Shown here: in pieces, positions 44,138-53,101 of the stretch | How positions within the stretch are numbered: the first letter of the stretch is position 1 | Layout of the letters: each line of letters starts with the position of its first letter | From: Levilactobacillus lanxiensis | Lineage (GTDB): Bacteria > Bacillota > Bacilli > Lactobacillales > Lactobacillaceae | DNA length: 64,000 nucleotides | NCBI RefSeq assembly: GCF_016861655.1 | Contig: NZ_BOLN01000002.1 | Location: 186,001 to 250,000 of the forward strand | Direction of reading: 5' to 3' | Made by a program: the position numbers and the translations under genes | The notes under the pieces: model-generated | What the model was told of the DNA's origin: nothing | What the model saw: the letters and a program-made list of their open reading frames with translations, nothing else | Database searches by the model: none

Positions 44138-45856
44138 TTACATCTTCAGCAAGACCTGCAACAATTCGCGAGCGGACTCGTTCAGCTTGTCTTGGGACTT
44201 GTCGTTACCCAGGTGGGTGAAGATTTCACCGACGTAAACGTCGTCCGTGAACAACCGGTCAAAGACAGCGTCGATCACTGGCTTAGTGGCGGCTTGTTCC
44301 TGAACGGGGCCAAATGGGTTGGCGAAGAATGTCGTGCTCATCCCCACTTCATCGGTGGTGCCGAGCGCCTTACGCTTCCCTGCAACAAAGGTTGCTTTGG
44401 CAGATTCCTGGTCTTCAAACCGGTGAATCCCGATGGCATCATCATAGTTGTTGGCGTAGACCCACATGTCAATTTCATGGTGGGCAACGACGCGTGGCCA
44501 GGTGTTAGCTGGAATGATGACCCGCGCATTCTTTTGTTCGGGATTCATGTAAACCCCACGGTCCATGTTGTTGAAGGCAACTTCACTGCTCAAATCATCG
44601 AGGCGGACAAAGGCCCCCGTCTCAGTCCCTTGGGCGTACAATTTTCCGTCAGCCAAGGTGAAGCTTCCCATGTCGTCGAAAATCGTTTCGATGTTCACAA
44701 TTTCCTCGTCGGCCACGTTTTGCAGCGCTTCAATAGATTCGGACTTGCCGGCACCGGAGTCTCCAAAGAAGACCACCGTCTTGGTTTTCCCGTTGGCAAA
44801 GGTAATCTTGACCATCGAACCGTGGATTGGCAGCTTTTTTTCCGCAATCATGTGGAGGTTGTGCAGCGTCAGGCACATCTTCTTCATGTAGCCAAAGTAC
44901 GTGGTCTGGTCGTTGTAAGGCACCTGCCCCACGTAGATGCCGTTGGCTTCGTCATAGAAGTAATGACCGTTCTCAGGCTGTTCATCACTGGCAACGCCGG
45001 GGGTCCCAAATAACAGGACTAAGTCGGGCTTCTTGCCGGCAATTTCCTTGCTGTCAGCCAGTTGGAACAGGTTGGCTAAGGCAATTCCGGAGGCTAAATA
45101 GTCGCGGTGGAAATAGATGTAGGCCAAGCTCTCCCCAATTTTAGCGGGATAGCAGAACCAGTCATCCTCGGTCCCCTTGAAGTTTTCCAGCGGGTTGACC
45201 TTGGTCGCGGTAAATAGGCCCTTACGCTTGTTGCTCTTGGTGTGGAGCATCATTGGTGGCCGCAACATCAAGCGACTAATGAACCGAATGTCGGCTAACT
45301 TTTCGTAGCCAGCGGGTTCGGGCCACTGGACCTGTTCCAGCAGGACGCAGGCACTTGACCCGGCGCTAATTTGCCGATAAACGTGGTTAGTGTGGCCCTG
45401 AAGTTTTTCTTCAATCGTCCGGTAGAGGCGAATAACTAAGTCGTTAAAATGTTGGTCGATTGTCATAAATTCACTGGTGACCACGTCGTTTTGACGCACG
45501 GTCATCGTGGCGACCCGCAAGTACGTCCGGTAGTAAGAGTACAGGTCTTCAATGCTGGCCAAGATTTCGGCTGGCTTGAATTGACTGTAGGCGTCCGGAT
45601 GATCGGTCAGAATGGCCTTGACCGTGTTCAAGTATTCCTCGGGTGAGACCAAGTTGAAAGTGGCGGTTGGGTCAGCATCCAACGGCACCTTGTCCCGTTG
45701 TTCATCCAAGAATAGCCGAACAAAACTGGCCAGTTCCTGGCTGTTCACTAAATCAAAAATACTGGTAATAAAGCGGGCGTTATAGTTAAGAACCGCCACG
45801 CTCCGGTCTGGATTGGCATAAAAGGCTGCCAAATCAATCGGTTCTGGTGTTAGCAT
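44138..45856 (-). CDS. pckA: Phosphoenolpyruvate carboxykinase (ATP)-like protein
   Basis: A 572-aa protein. VVFFGDSGAGKSESIEALQN is a P-loop of the PEPCK/HPr-kinase fold, followed by a metal-binding-like NIETIFDDMGSF. The C-terminal half (residues about 250-550) looks like the nucleotide domain of ATP-PEPCK; the N-terminal 200 residues are less familiar. If it is PEPCK it converts oxaloacetate and ATP to PEP and CO2, or the reverse. The P-loop is closer to GDSGxGKSE of HPr kinase than to the GLSGTGKTT of E. coli PckA, so the assignment is moderate. The ATG at 45856 follows GAAAGGGG. Confidence 0.6.
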   Translation of the reverse strand: MLTPEPIDLAAFYANPDRSVAVLNYNARFITSIFDLVNSQELASFVRLFLDEQRDKVPLDADPTATFNLVSPEEYLNTVKAILTDHPDAYSQFKPAEILASIEDLYSYYRTYLRVATMTVRQNDVVTSEFMTIDQHFNDLVIRLYRTIEEKLQGHTNHVYRQISAGSSACVLLEQVQWPEPAGYEKLADIRFISRLMLRPPMMLHTKSNKRKGLFTATKVNPLENFKGTEDDWFCYPAKIGESLAYIYFHRDYLASGIALANLFQLADSKEIAGKKPDLVLLFGTPGVASDEQPENGHYFYDEANGIYVGQVPYNDQTTYFGYMKKMCLTLHNLHMIAEKKLPIHGSMVKITFANGKTKTVVFFGDSGAGKSESIEALQNVADEEIVNIETIFDDMGSFTLADGKLYAQGTETGAFVRLDDLSSEVAFNNMDRGVYMNPEQKNARVIIPANTWPRVVAHHEIDMWVYANNYDDAIGIHRFEDQESAKATFVAGKRKALGTTDEVGMSTTFFANPFGPVQEQAATKPVIDAVFDRLFTDDVYVGEIFTHLGNDKSQDKLNESARELLQVLLKM

Positions 45857-45910
45857 GCAAAAACCCCTTTCAAATATATGTAACCTAATCTTTATGGGCT
45901 GAACCAGCCT

Positions 45911-46097
45911 GCGCCTTACCGGGCGACGAAAATGGACCGGAACGCGGTGGGGAGGACGCCCGAAGCCTGAGGTACAGTCTTCGAGCTTGCAGTGTGAAAC
46001 ACGGGGGAATGCAATTCCCCAAATCACCATTTCCTGAGGTTCCCTCAGGAAATTCCACGGCTGAGTCCATTTTTTCCAACCTCACGGCTCACACTGG
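45911..46097 (-). repeat. Fold-back element, type C
   Basis: Outer arms around CCGGGCGACGAAAATGGACC and TGAGTCCATTTTTTCC; P2 ATTTCCTGAGG/CCTCAGGAAAT; P4 CGAAGCC/AGTCTTCG. P3 is replaced by GGGGAATGCAATTCCCC. It lies 54 bp upstream of the PEPCK-like start. Confidence 0.8.
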
Positions 46098-46306
46098 TTT
46101 AACCCATTTGTCTGGCTTGTTGTTGCCTATTTAAGCTTACTTGGTTAATTTGATAACTAGCTGTTTGGACACTTGGTTATTTCATGACCAATCTAATCAA
46201 CCCAAGGCAATCCATTAACACAAATAATCACTTCACGACTTATATACGACTAATTTCTGAAATTTCCAATGGCCAGACAGATACCATTGGGATTCGCCAA
46301 CCTTAG

Positions 46307-46486
46307 CTGAAGGCGGGGAGACTCGGAGTTCTATGTCGGGGCTGTTGGTCGGCGGTCTTCCAGCCTTACAGCCCGGGACGACTTTGAAATCGGGTGACTT
46401 CCCCGAGTTCAAAGCGAGGTGAAAGACCGTTTCTCAGGCTTTCACCGGTCCCCATAGAAACGGAGAGTCTCCCCGCCGAAGCGGTC
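46307..46486 (+). repeat. Fold-back element, type D
   Basis: Outer GGCGGGGAGACTC/GAGTCTCCCCGCC; P4 GGTGAAAGACCG/AGGCTTTCACC; P3 CTTTGAAATCGGG/CCCGAGTTCAAAG. It ends about 73 bp after the LysR stop. Confidence 0.85.
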
Positions 46487-46559
46487 CAGTTTGCGAGTCC
46501 CAGAAAGGTATCTTAATAGGTAATTCTAGCCTAAATTGGAGCCCGTGGGAAGTGACTTC

Positions 46560-47444
46560 TCAGTCCGCGGCCGATTTAAATAATTGAAACAACTGACGCA
46601 ACGTGTCGTGCTGGGGATTATCCGCGCGATACATGGCGTAGATCACCCGTAAGTCCTCGGGCACGTTGACGGGAATTTTTACCAAATTAAAGGCCTCTAA
46701 GTACAGCGTGTCCGCCACCAGGCCGACCGCTAGCGACGATTGCACCATCCCCGCAATGGAAATTTCATCGGGGTAATCCGCCTTGACCGTGAGCCGGTCG
46801 ATTACACCCTGCCGCTTAAGCGTTCGCCGAACCTTTTGGCCAATCAATAGCTCTGGCGTATAGGTCAACACGTCGTAGCCAGCGAGGTCACTCAGTTCCA
46901 ACTGCTCGCGCCCAGCCAGCGGATGGTCTGGACTCACCACAACAATGAACGCCTGCTTCAGTAGCGGCTGGTACAGGACCCCCGCCTCGCGACTGTCCGT
47001 GGCGGCAATACCCAGATCATATTGTTTCGCCGCCAACCCTGTCTGAATTTTCTCGGTGGGCACGCTGTGAAGTTCAAAGCTGATTTGCTTGGTGTGCGCC
47101 TGTTCAAATTGATGCAAGACCTTCGGCAAGTAGGTGCCAATCACCGTGGGAATACAGCCGACCCGAATCGTGACGGGCCGCGTGGCAGTATCTGCCTGGA
47201 TGGTCGCCACCCCATCGTCCAAAATTTGCAGGCTCTTTTGAACCACCTGTAAGAGCTGACTACCTGTGCGGGTCAACACAATGTGGCGCCCCTGCTTCGC
47301 AAAGAGCGTCAGGTCCAATTCATCTTCCAGCTTATGAATGGCGTTGGTCAAGCTCGGCTGACTAACGTGTAACTCCCGGGCAGCCTGCGTATAGTTCTCC
47401 AACCGGCCAACGCATTCGAAGTAACGTAATTGATTTAAATTCAT
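46560..47444 (-). CDS. LysR-family transcription regulator
   Basis: A 294-aa regulator. The N-terminal winged HTH reads MNLNQLRYFECVGRLENYTQ then AARELHVSQPSLTNAIHKLE. The C-terminal effector domain (residues about 90-290) is LysR_substrate type. AGGAGGCG lies 5 nt before the ATG. It is divergent from an MFS transporter-AroE-SDR operon, the standard arrangement for a LysR activator with its target, so it probably responds to the imported compound (shikimate or quinate type, inferred). Its 3' side carries a type D element but no clear terminator. Confidence 0.88.
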   Translation of the reverse strand: MNLNQLRYFECVGRLENYTQAARELHVSQPSLTNAIHKLEDELDLTLFAKQGRHIVLTRTGSQLLQVVQKSLQILDDGVATIQADTATRPVTIRVGCIPTVIGTYLPKVLHQFEQAHTKQISFELHSVPTEKIQTGLAAKQYDLGIAATDSREAGVLYQPLLKQAFIVVVSPDHPLAGREQLELSDLAGYDVLTYTPELLIGQKVRRTLKRQGVIDRLTVKADYPDEISIAGMVQSSLAVGLVADTLYLEAFNLVKIPVNVPEDLRVIYAMYRADNPQHDTLRQLFQLFKSAAD

Positions 47445-47694
47445 AGGCGCCTCCTGTTCTATGATTCACAATCTATAGTCGCTGACTATCAATTCCCGAC
47501 CAATCGGTATTGGTATTTTCTCCTTCTCCACCTTAACATAAAGGGCGTAGAAAACGTTTTCTAATTCGAACTTATTCCCATTCATCCCCACATTTATCTC
47601 CCGTCAGGCTCACTCAGTCTTCAACCCAAAGACACCCGCAACCAATAACAAAACGCCGCCTTAAACGGACGACCACAACTATGGGCTGCGACAG
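47445..47694. other. Divergent LysR-MFS control region
   Basis: No gene. LysR-type T-N11-A motifs are likely here (for example in ATAGTCGCTGACTAT near 47475), but none is certain. The rightward operon leader also contains the type A element at 47695. Confidence 0.4.
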
Positions 47695-47857
47695 TGTCAG
47701 CCGCAGGGCTGGTGAAAATGGACTCAGCCGTGGGATGACCTGAGGGTTCTCCCTCAGGTCATGGCGGCTCAAAGCAAGTCCCGAGACCGCTTCTCAGGCT
47801 CGGGGCGTCCTCCCCACAGCGTTCCGGTCCATTTTCACCAGTCCGGAGGCACTGACA
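47695..47857 (+). repeat. Fold-back element, type A variant
   Basis: Outer ATGGACTCAGCC/GGTCCAT (GGGC to GGAC compensated by GTCC); P2 ATGACCTGAGGG/CCCTCAGGTCAT; P4 CCCGAGACCGC/AGGCTCGGGG. It ends 46 bp before the MFS start, apparently in the 5' leader. Confidence 0.88.
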
Positions 47858-47903
47858 AAGACAACTAAATGTGGCGACATTCTATTTAAGGCGGTGTTTT
47901 ATT

Positions 47904-49136
47904 ATGGAAGCAACACATACGACGCAAGTATCCGGCCACCGGCGGCTCATCTTCACCGCGGCCTTCATCATCATCTTCTGCTGTTCCGCATCCGCAGCGT
48001 TTTCCGTTTTCGCCGACACGCTGGTTAAGGCAACCAGTGCCACGGCTTCCCAGGTTGCCCTGACGCTGACCATCTATCAATTTTTCATGGCAGCCTTTGG
48101 GATTCTCTCCGGTCGGATCATCGACCACTCCTCACCGAAAAAACTCATGTACGTGGGGGGCTTCATCTTCGGCCTCGGCTGGTTCTTAGGGGCCTTCGCC
48201 CACAACATCTGGTTCCTGTACTTCTCCATTGGGATTCTCGCCGGTAGTGGGAACGGACTGCTCTACAATCCTTCCCTGCTGACCACGCTGAAATGGTTCC
48301 CCGAAAAGCGTGGGACCATCTCCGGCTTGCTGCTGGGGGCCGCTTCTCTCGGGCCGCTGGTCTTAGCGAAGGCTGGGGCTTGGCTCTGTGACACTATGGG
48401 CGCCAACGGCTTGATGCCGATTGGGATTGCCTACTTAGCCCTGATTTGGTTAGTCGGCTGGTTAATGGCATCACCCGAAACGCCGAAGTCCGACGACAAC
48501 CAACCCGCTCCCGCAACCACTGGAAAGTCGCCTAAAGAAATGATGGGTTCCTTAAATTTCTGGCTGTTACTCTTACTCTTCGCGATTGCTTGTACGGCCG
48601 GCATCATGTTGATTGGGTCCCTGTCCTCTATTGCGCAAATTCAATTACAACTGACACCAATCGTTGCCGCTAACTTCGTCGTGGTCAACACCTTAGCCAA
48701 CTTCTTTGGCCGGATGATCACGGGTCGCGCGGTTGATAAATTAGGAGAAACCCACACGTTACTGATTATTCTGTGTCTCACCATTATTGGCTTGGCCGGC
48801 TTACGCTACGCCGAAAACGTTGCCGTCTTTACCCTATTCTTGATCATCCTCGGCGCCTCATTTGGCGGTGTACTGGTCGTCTTCCCAACCTTAACCGGTA
48901 AGACGTTCGGCCAAAAGTTCTCCGGCACCAACTACGGCATCATGTTCTTCGGCTACGCTATTGGCGCGCTGATTGGCCCACAAATTGCGACGCTGTCCAT
49001 GAACGCTTCCGCCGGCACCAAGGCCTACTATGGTTCTTACCTGGTGGCTATCGGCGTGGCTGTCGTGGGGATTCTGATTGACCTGTACCTGATCCACCAG
49101 GGCATCGGCAAGCACGTCAACGCCGAAACGACCTAA
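47904..49136 (+). CDS. MFS transporter, oxalate/formate-antiporter-like
   Basis: A 410-aa, 12-helix transporter. FSVFADTLVKATSATASQVA, GRIIDHSSPKKLMYVGGFIF and the GSGNGLLYNPSLLTTLKWFP segment fit the OFA/monocarboxylate branch of the MFS. The ATG at 47904 has AAGGCGGTG upstream; a longer in-frame start is not supported. It lies upstream of an AroE-type and an SDR gene, so it probably imports their substrate, such as shikimate or quinate (inference). A type D element starts 34 bp after the stop, leaving the transcription link to aroE unclear. Confidence 0.8.
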   Translation: MEATHTTQVSGHRRLIFTAAFIIIFCCSASAAFSVFADTLVKATSATASQVALTLTIYQFFMAAFGILSGRIIDHSSPKKLMYVGGFIFGLGWFLGAFAHNIWFLYFSIGILAGSGNGLLYNPSLLTTLKWFPEKRGTISGLLLGAASLGPLVLAKAGAWLCDTMGANGLMPIGIAYLALIWLVGWLMASPETPKSDDNQPAPATTGKSPKEMMGSLNFWLLLLLFAIACTAGIMLIGSLSSIAQIQLQLTPIVAANFVVVNTLANFFGRMITGRAVDKLGETHTLLIILCLTIIGLAGLRYAENVAVFTLFLIILGASFGGVLVVFPTLTGKTFGQKFSGTNYGIMFFGYAIGALIGPQIATLSMNASAGTKAYYGSYLVAIGVAVVGILIDLYLIHQGIGKHVNAETT

Positions 49137-49170
49137 CTGCTGGTCATTGGCTGTCACCTGGCTGTCAACC

Positions 49171-49336
49171 CCGGGCAGGTACTCCCACCCTCTGAGGCAC
49201 GTCCGAAGCCTGTGAAGCGGTCTTCGAACTTAGGTTTAAGCCTCACAAGAACCGTGAGTCTTAAGCCTATCCCCTGCTGTAAGGCCGGAAAATCACCGGT
49301 CTAACACCAGCGACACAGGGTTCCGCACCTGCCCGG
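49171..49336 (-). repeat. Fold-back element, type D
   Basis: Outer CCGGGCAGGT/ACCTGCCCGG; P4 CGAAGCCTGTGAAGCGGTCTTCG; P2 GGCCGG/CCGGTC region. P4 side faces the MFS stop. Confidence 0.83.
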
Positions 49337-49613
49337 AGTTGGCTCGGACTAGGCGATACCAACGACAACGGTTAGTCTCTTCACATTGACAATCGGCTAG
49401 TAATAGTACAGATTGACGACTAGACTTAATTTACGATTCATTTGTTCAGCATGAAATTGGCTTAACACTTACCACAATAATTGAATAGATTGATGCGCTT
49501 AAACTCATGTAAGCCGCTCAAGCTGTGTAAATTGTGCGCACGGAACCAATCGCATAAACACTATCCAGAATTGATTGAAACTAACTTGTTCCAGTCAAAA
49601 CAAGGTTAGCCGC

Positions 49614-49790
49614 AGGGATGGTGAAAATGAGCTCAGCCGTGGGAGTTGTCTTAGCGGTTTACCGCTTAGACAACTGATATCTTTGAAACGCGCTCCCCAG
49701 CGGTTCAAAGTAAGCCTGGAGACCGCTCTTTGGCTCCAGGCGTTCGCCCACAGCGTCACGGCTCAGTTTTCACCATCCCGGAGGCGCTGC
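49614..49790 (+). repeat. Fold-back element, type A
   Basis: Shows three compensated changes against other A copies: GGGATGG/CCATCCC outer arms, GAGC/GGCTC below, and P2 GTTGTCTTAGCGG/CCGCTTAGACAAC. It ends 52 bp before the aroE-type start, in its leader. Confidence 0.92.
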
Positions 49791-49842
49791 TAAAAAACTA
49801 ATTAGAACTAATCCGATTTAAACTTATTTGGAGGTCTCATTT

Positions 49843-50694
49843 ATGGAAATTGATGGACATACAAAATTAGTTGGCTTGATCGCGCATCCCGCCGGACACT
49901 CCAAGTCCCCCGCCATGCACAACGAAGCCTTTGACCAAGATGAAATCAACGCGCGCTTCCTCGCCTTTGACGTTGAACCCGACCAGCTTTCCGCTGCGGT
50001 CAACGCGTTACGTGCCTTTAAAATGCTGGGGGCCAGCGTCTCCATGCCGTTCAAGCAGGCCGTGATTCCCCTGCTAGACCACCTCGACAAGACAGCCGAA
50101 CTGGTTGGAGCCGTGAACACCGTCGTCAATCACGATGGCGAGCTTACCGGTTACACGACCGATGGTATTGGTTTTGTGGAAGCCTTAAAGGACGACGGGG
50201 TCAGCCTCGCCGGACAAACCATGACACTGGCCGGCGTTGGTGGTGCCGGGACGCCCATTGCGATTCAGGCCGCACTTTCTGGACTGAAAACGCTGAACGT
50301 CTTTAACATCAACGACCCCTCGGTCAAAAACGCCCAACACATCGTCAAAATCATCAACGAGCAGACCGACTGTCACGCCACCTTCTATCCCCTAGAGGAC
50401 CGCGACCAGTTTAAACAAAGCATCAGTGAGAGCGACGTTTACACCGATGCCACTGGCTTGGGAATGGGCAAGCTCATCGACAAAACGTTGGTGGACGACC
50501 CGAGTTGGTTCCATCAAGACATGACGGTCTTCGATACCGTCTACGCACCTAGCGTAACGAAGCTCATGGGCGTGGCCAACCAGGCCCACGTGGCGCACGT
50601 CATCAATGGTCAGGGCATGTTGCTCAACCAAGGTGCCGCAGCCTTTAAGCTGTGGACCGGGCAAGAGATGCCGCTGAAAGACATGTCACTTTAG
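49843..50694 (+). CDS. Shikimate/quinate dehydrogenase, AroE family
   Basis: A 283-aa AroE-fold enzyme. LVGLIAHPAGHSKSPAMHNE includes the SxS substrate motif, GASVSMPFKQAVIPLLDHLD holds the catalytic Lys (of the usual NVTxPxK, here SVSMPFK), and AVNTVVNHDGELTGYTTDGI the conserved Asn/Asp. TLAGVGGAGTPIAI is the nucleotide loop, GxGGAG. It reduces or oxidises shikimate or quinate with NAD(P). The Thr/Asn-to-Ser/Met change and the catabolic context suggest a paralogue outside aromatic synthesis. GGAGG lies 8 nt before the ATG at 49843. Confidence 0.87.
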   Translation: MEIDGHTKLVGLIAHPAGHSKSPAMHNEAFDQDEINARFLAFDVEPDQLSAAVNALRAFKMLGASVSMPFKQAVIPLLDHLDKTAELVGAVNTVVNHDGELTGYTTDGIGFVEALKDDGVSLAGQTMTLAGVGGAGTPIAIQAALSGLKTLNVFNINDPSVKNAQHIVKIINEQTDCHATFYPLEDRDQFKQSISESDVYTDATGLGMGKLIDKTLVDDPSWFHQDMTVFDTVYAPSVTKLMGVANQAHVAHVINGQGMLLNQGAAAFKLWTGQEMPLKDMSL

Positions 50695-50708
50695 AGGAGG
50701 AAATTCAC

Positions 50709-51527
50709 ATGGCAGAATGGTTAGGCTTAGAAGAAAAAGTTTGCGTCGTCACCGGTGCCGTCGGTGGCATGGGCGCTAAAATTTGTGAGGCGTTGGCCGG
50801 GCAACACGCCACGGTCGTCGCCTTGGATATGGATCAAGACAAAACGGCTGACCTGATTACCAATCTGATCAACACATACCACATCGCTGGACTGGCGGTC
50901 ACCTGTGACGTCACTAAGGAAGCCAGCGTCCAGCGCGCCGTTGACCAAGTCAAGGACACCTTTGGCCACGTTGACGTCGTTATCAACACCGCGGGAATTT
51001 TAAAATTCGATCCGTTGGAAGACCTGGATTACGCCACCTGGAAACAAGTGTTAGACGTTAACCTCAACGGCTACTACTTAGTCACCCACGAATTTGGTAA
51101 ATTAATGATTGAACAGAAACACGGGACCTTCGTCCACATTTCCACGGTTGCCAGCGACATCCCCGAAACTTATAGTGGCGCTTACAGTACCAGTAAGGCC
51201 GGCGTCAACATGCTGTCAAAGCAGGTCGCCGCTGAATGGGGGATGTTCGGTATCCGCAGTAACGTCCTCGAACCCTGCCTGGTCAAGACGCCAATGTCGG
51301 CGGCCTTCTACGCGGACCCCGAGGTTGAAAAGGGCCGGAAGACGTTGACCGCCAGCAAGCGGATTGGGACGACCGACGACATCGCTAACGCCATCCTCTT
51401 CCTGGCCAGCGACCGTTCCAGTTACATCAACGCAGCCGGTCTCGCCATCGACGGTGGTTTCAGCGTCATGATGCAGAATCAGATTCCCAAGCCCGGTGGC
51501 CGCCGTGGCTTTGCGGAGACTCACTAA
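50709..51527 (+). CDS. Short-chain dehydrogenase/reductase
   Basis: A 272-aa classical SDR. VCVVTGAVGGMGAKICEALA is the TGxxxGxG cofactor motif, VINTAGILKF the NAG motif, and STVASDIPETYSGAYSTSKA carries the catalytic Ser and YxxxK. It probably uses NAD or NADP on a hydroxy or keto substrate related to the AroE-type reaction upstream. GGAGG precedes the ATG at 50709, which is 14 bp after the aroE-type stop, so the pair is an operon. A strong terminator follows. Confidence 0.88.
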   Translation: MAEWLGLEEKVCVVTGAVGGMGAKICEALAGQHATVVALDMDQDKTADLITNLINTYHIAGLAVTCDVTKEASVQRAVDQVKDTFGHVDVVINTAGILKFDPLEDLDYATWKQVLDVNLNGYYLVTHEFGKLMIEQKHGTFVHISTVASDIPETYSGAYSTSKAGVNMLSKQVAAEWGMFGIRSNVLEPCLVKTPMSAAFYADPEVEKGRKTLTASKRIGTTDDIANAILFLASDRSSYINAAGLAIDGGFSVMMQNQIPKPGGRRGFAETH

Positions 51528-51541
51528 TATTTAACCAGACT

Positions 51542-51597
51542 AAAAGCACCGTTTCATTTCCCACTATCGGGAGACGAAACGGTGCTTTCTCTGTTTT
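51542..51597. terminator. Bidirectional intrinsic terminator
   Basis: AAAGCACCGTTTC pairs with GAAACGGTGCTTT over 13 bp, followed by CTCTGTTTT. It lies between the SDR stop and the convergent SMR gene. Confidence 0.88.
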
Positions 51598-51604
51598 AAT
51601 TCAA

Positions 51605-51988
51605 TTAATGACTCGAGGTCCGTGAACGTAAGCGCTGGACCCACGGACTAACTGGCCGCGGACTGCTCGCCTTGACGGGTTGATTTAATAGAACCACACC
51701 AATAATAATGGCAATAAACCCCACGACTTTAAATCCCGTCAAGACTTCACCAAACGCCCAGACGCCGATCAGGCCGGTAATGGCCGTGCCGACGCCGGCC
51801 CAGACCGCATAGCCCACGCTGAGGGGGAGCTGCCGTAAGGCTAATGAGAAACTAAAGATTGCTAGTCCGTAGAGGAACATCCCCGCAATCCCAATCCACC
51901 GATGAGTGAACCCATCTGAGAATTTCAACAAGCTTGTCCCAACAATTTCGACACCGATGGCGAATACCAACTGTAACCATGCCCGCAT
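51605..51988 (-). CDS. SMR-family efflux protein (second of pair)
   Basis: A 127-aa, four-helix protein of the small multidrug resistance family (PF00893). FAIGVEIVGTSLLKFSDGFT carries the essential membrane Glu (about residue 14), and LPLSVGYAVWAGVGTAITGL is the family signature in helix 3. A basic tail (RPVSPWVQRLRSRTSSH) extends beyond the usual 105-110 residues. AGGGGG precedes the ATG. It follows the other SMR gene by 15 bp, and the two probably form a heterodimeric pump. Confidence 0.88.
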   Translation of the reverse strand: MRAWLQLVFAIGVEIVGTSLLKFSDGFTHRWIGIAGMFLYGLAIFSFSLALRQLPLSVGYAVWAGVGTAITGLIGVWAFGEVLTGFKVVGFIAIIIGVVLLNQPVKASSPRPVSPWVQRLRSRTSSH

Positions 51989-52003
51989 CGTGCAGACCCC
52001 CTT

Positions 52004-52312
52004 TTAGCTATTTAATAGAATCACGCCAACAACAATGGCCAATAAGCCACTGATTCGGCTGAGACTGAGCCGTTCCCGGTACACCACAACGGCCAAAATA
52101 ACCGTCGCCACTGTGCCGAGACCTGCCCACATGGCATACGTCACCCCTAATGGAAGCTTTTGCATGGCGAGTGTCACCAAAATCAATGAACTAAAGTACC
52201 CCACTAACACCATGATCGAGGGTATTAAATTCCGAAACCCGTTTGCTTGCTTCAAGAAAAAGCTGCCAACAACTTCCATAAAAATACCACCGAACAATAA
52301 TACGTATGCCAT
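52004..52312 (-). CDS. SMR-family efflux protein (first of pair)
   Basis: A 102-aa four-helix SMR protein. MAYVLLFGGIFMEVVGSFFL has the conserved Glu, and LPLGVTYAMWAGLGTVATVI the helix-3 signature. I chose the ATG at 52312, 6 nt after GAGGTG. Paired SMR genes like this (EbrAB/YkkCD-type) encode proteins that usually work only together; the substrate may be cationic drugs or guanidinium-like compounds. Confidence 0.88.
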   Translation of the reverse strand: MAYVLLFGGIFMEVVGSFFLKQANGFRNLIPSIMVLVGYFSSLILVTLAMQKLPLGVTYAMWAGLGTVATVILAVVVYRERLSLSRISGLLAIVVGVILLNS

Positions 52313-52594
52313 ATCTATCACCTCGCTAAAATTTTCGCTGTGGTCCTATTCTAAAGAAACTTTAAGCAAAAGGCAATGAAAAGATACGCCTGGCTGATTA
52401 CAGTTTTGTGACAAAGGGATAGCGGTCTTTAGCCATTTAGCGAAGCACCGCACCGTCAGCTTAACTTCAAAGCTGACCACCTTAAGATTGGACTAGGCCA
52501 TCCACCATTTTGCCGTCATCGCTAACCAAAGTCTCCTAGACTAACCTCCCCAGATGGCGTACAGTAATCCCAATACCTATTTAGGAGGCTTCCC

Positions 52595-53038
52595 ATGGAC
52601 GTTGAAACTTTTTGGCAGCACTTCAAAGCTGCCCACCCCGAAATTACCACGACTCACCACGATACCTATGCCTTTGGCGCAACCGACGAATCCGCTGACC
52701 TGCTGGCGCACCTGATTAAAATTGGCCAGAAGACCGCGACGACCTCGGCGCTCGACCTCTATGAAGACGATGAACCGCTCCCCTTTGTGGGCGAGTACAA
52801 CGTCATTTTAGACGCCCACGACCAGCCCGTTTGCATCACGCAGACCAAGGTCACCGAGGTCGTGCCCTTTGACCAAGTCACTCGGGAGCACGCCTACCAC
52901 GAAGGCGAAGACGACCGCACACTGACCACGTGGCGCCGGGAACACCGCGCCTTCTTCACCGCTGCCTACCACGAGATGGGCCGCACCTTTAACGAGCAGA
53001 TTCCCTGCTTCTGCGAAGTCTTTGAACGCGTCGATTAG
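52595..53038 (+). CDS. ASCH-domain protein
   Basis: A 147-aa ASCH/PUA-like protein (PF04266). TYAFGATDESADLLAHLIKI then GQKTATTSAL, YNVILDAHDQPVCITQTKVT and the acidic EHAYHEGEDDRTLTTWRREH form the conserved RNA- or nucleotide-binding fold. The role is not defined; bacterial ASCH proteins include nucleases and amidohydrolases acting on modified bases. AGGAGG precedes the ATG at 52595. It stands alone and shares a terminator with the convergent efflux gene. Confidence 0.82.
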   Translation: MDVETFWQHFKAAHPEITTTHHDTYAFGATDESADLLAHLIKIGQKTATTSALDLYEDDEPLPFVGEYNVILDAHDQPVCITQTKVTEVVPFDQVTREHAYHEGEDDRTLTTWRREHRAFFTAAYHEMGRTFNEQIPCFCEVFERVD

Positions 53039-53046
53039 GACATGAG

Positions 53047-53094
53047 AAAAGGAGTCGCCTCGCATGAAATGTGTGGGACGACTCCTCTTTTATG
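53047..53094. terminator. Bidirectional intrinsic terminator
   Basis: AGGAGTCG pairs with CGACTCCT around a 26-nt loop, with AAAAG before and CTTTTA after. It lies between the convergent stops at 53038 and 53102. Confidence 0.8.
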
Positions 53095-53101
53095 TCAAGA
53101 A

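Noticed and set aside
44192-45013. 273-codon frame antisense to the PEPCK-like gene
   Set aside because: It lacks a ribosome site and family resemblance. The opposite strand has a P-loop, a good start and a terminator.
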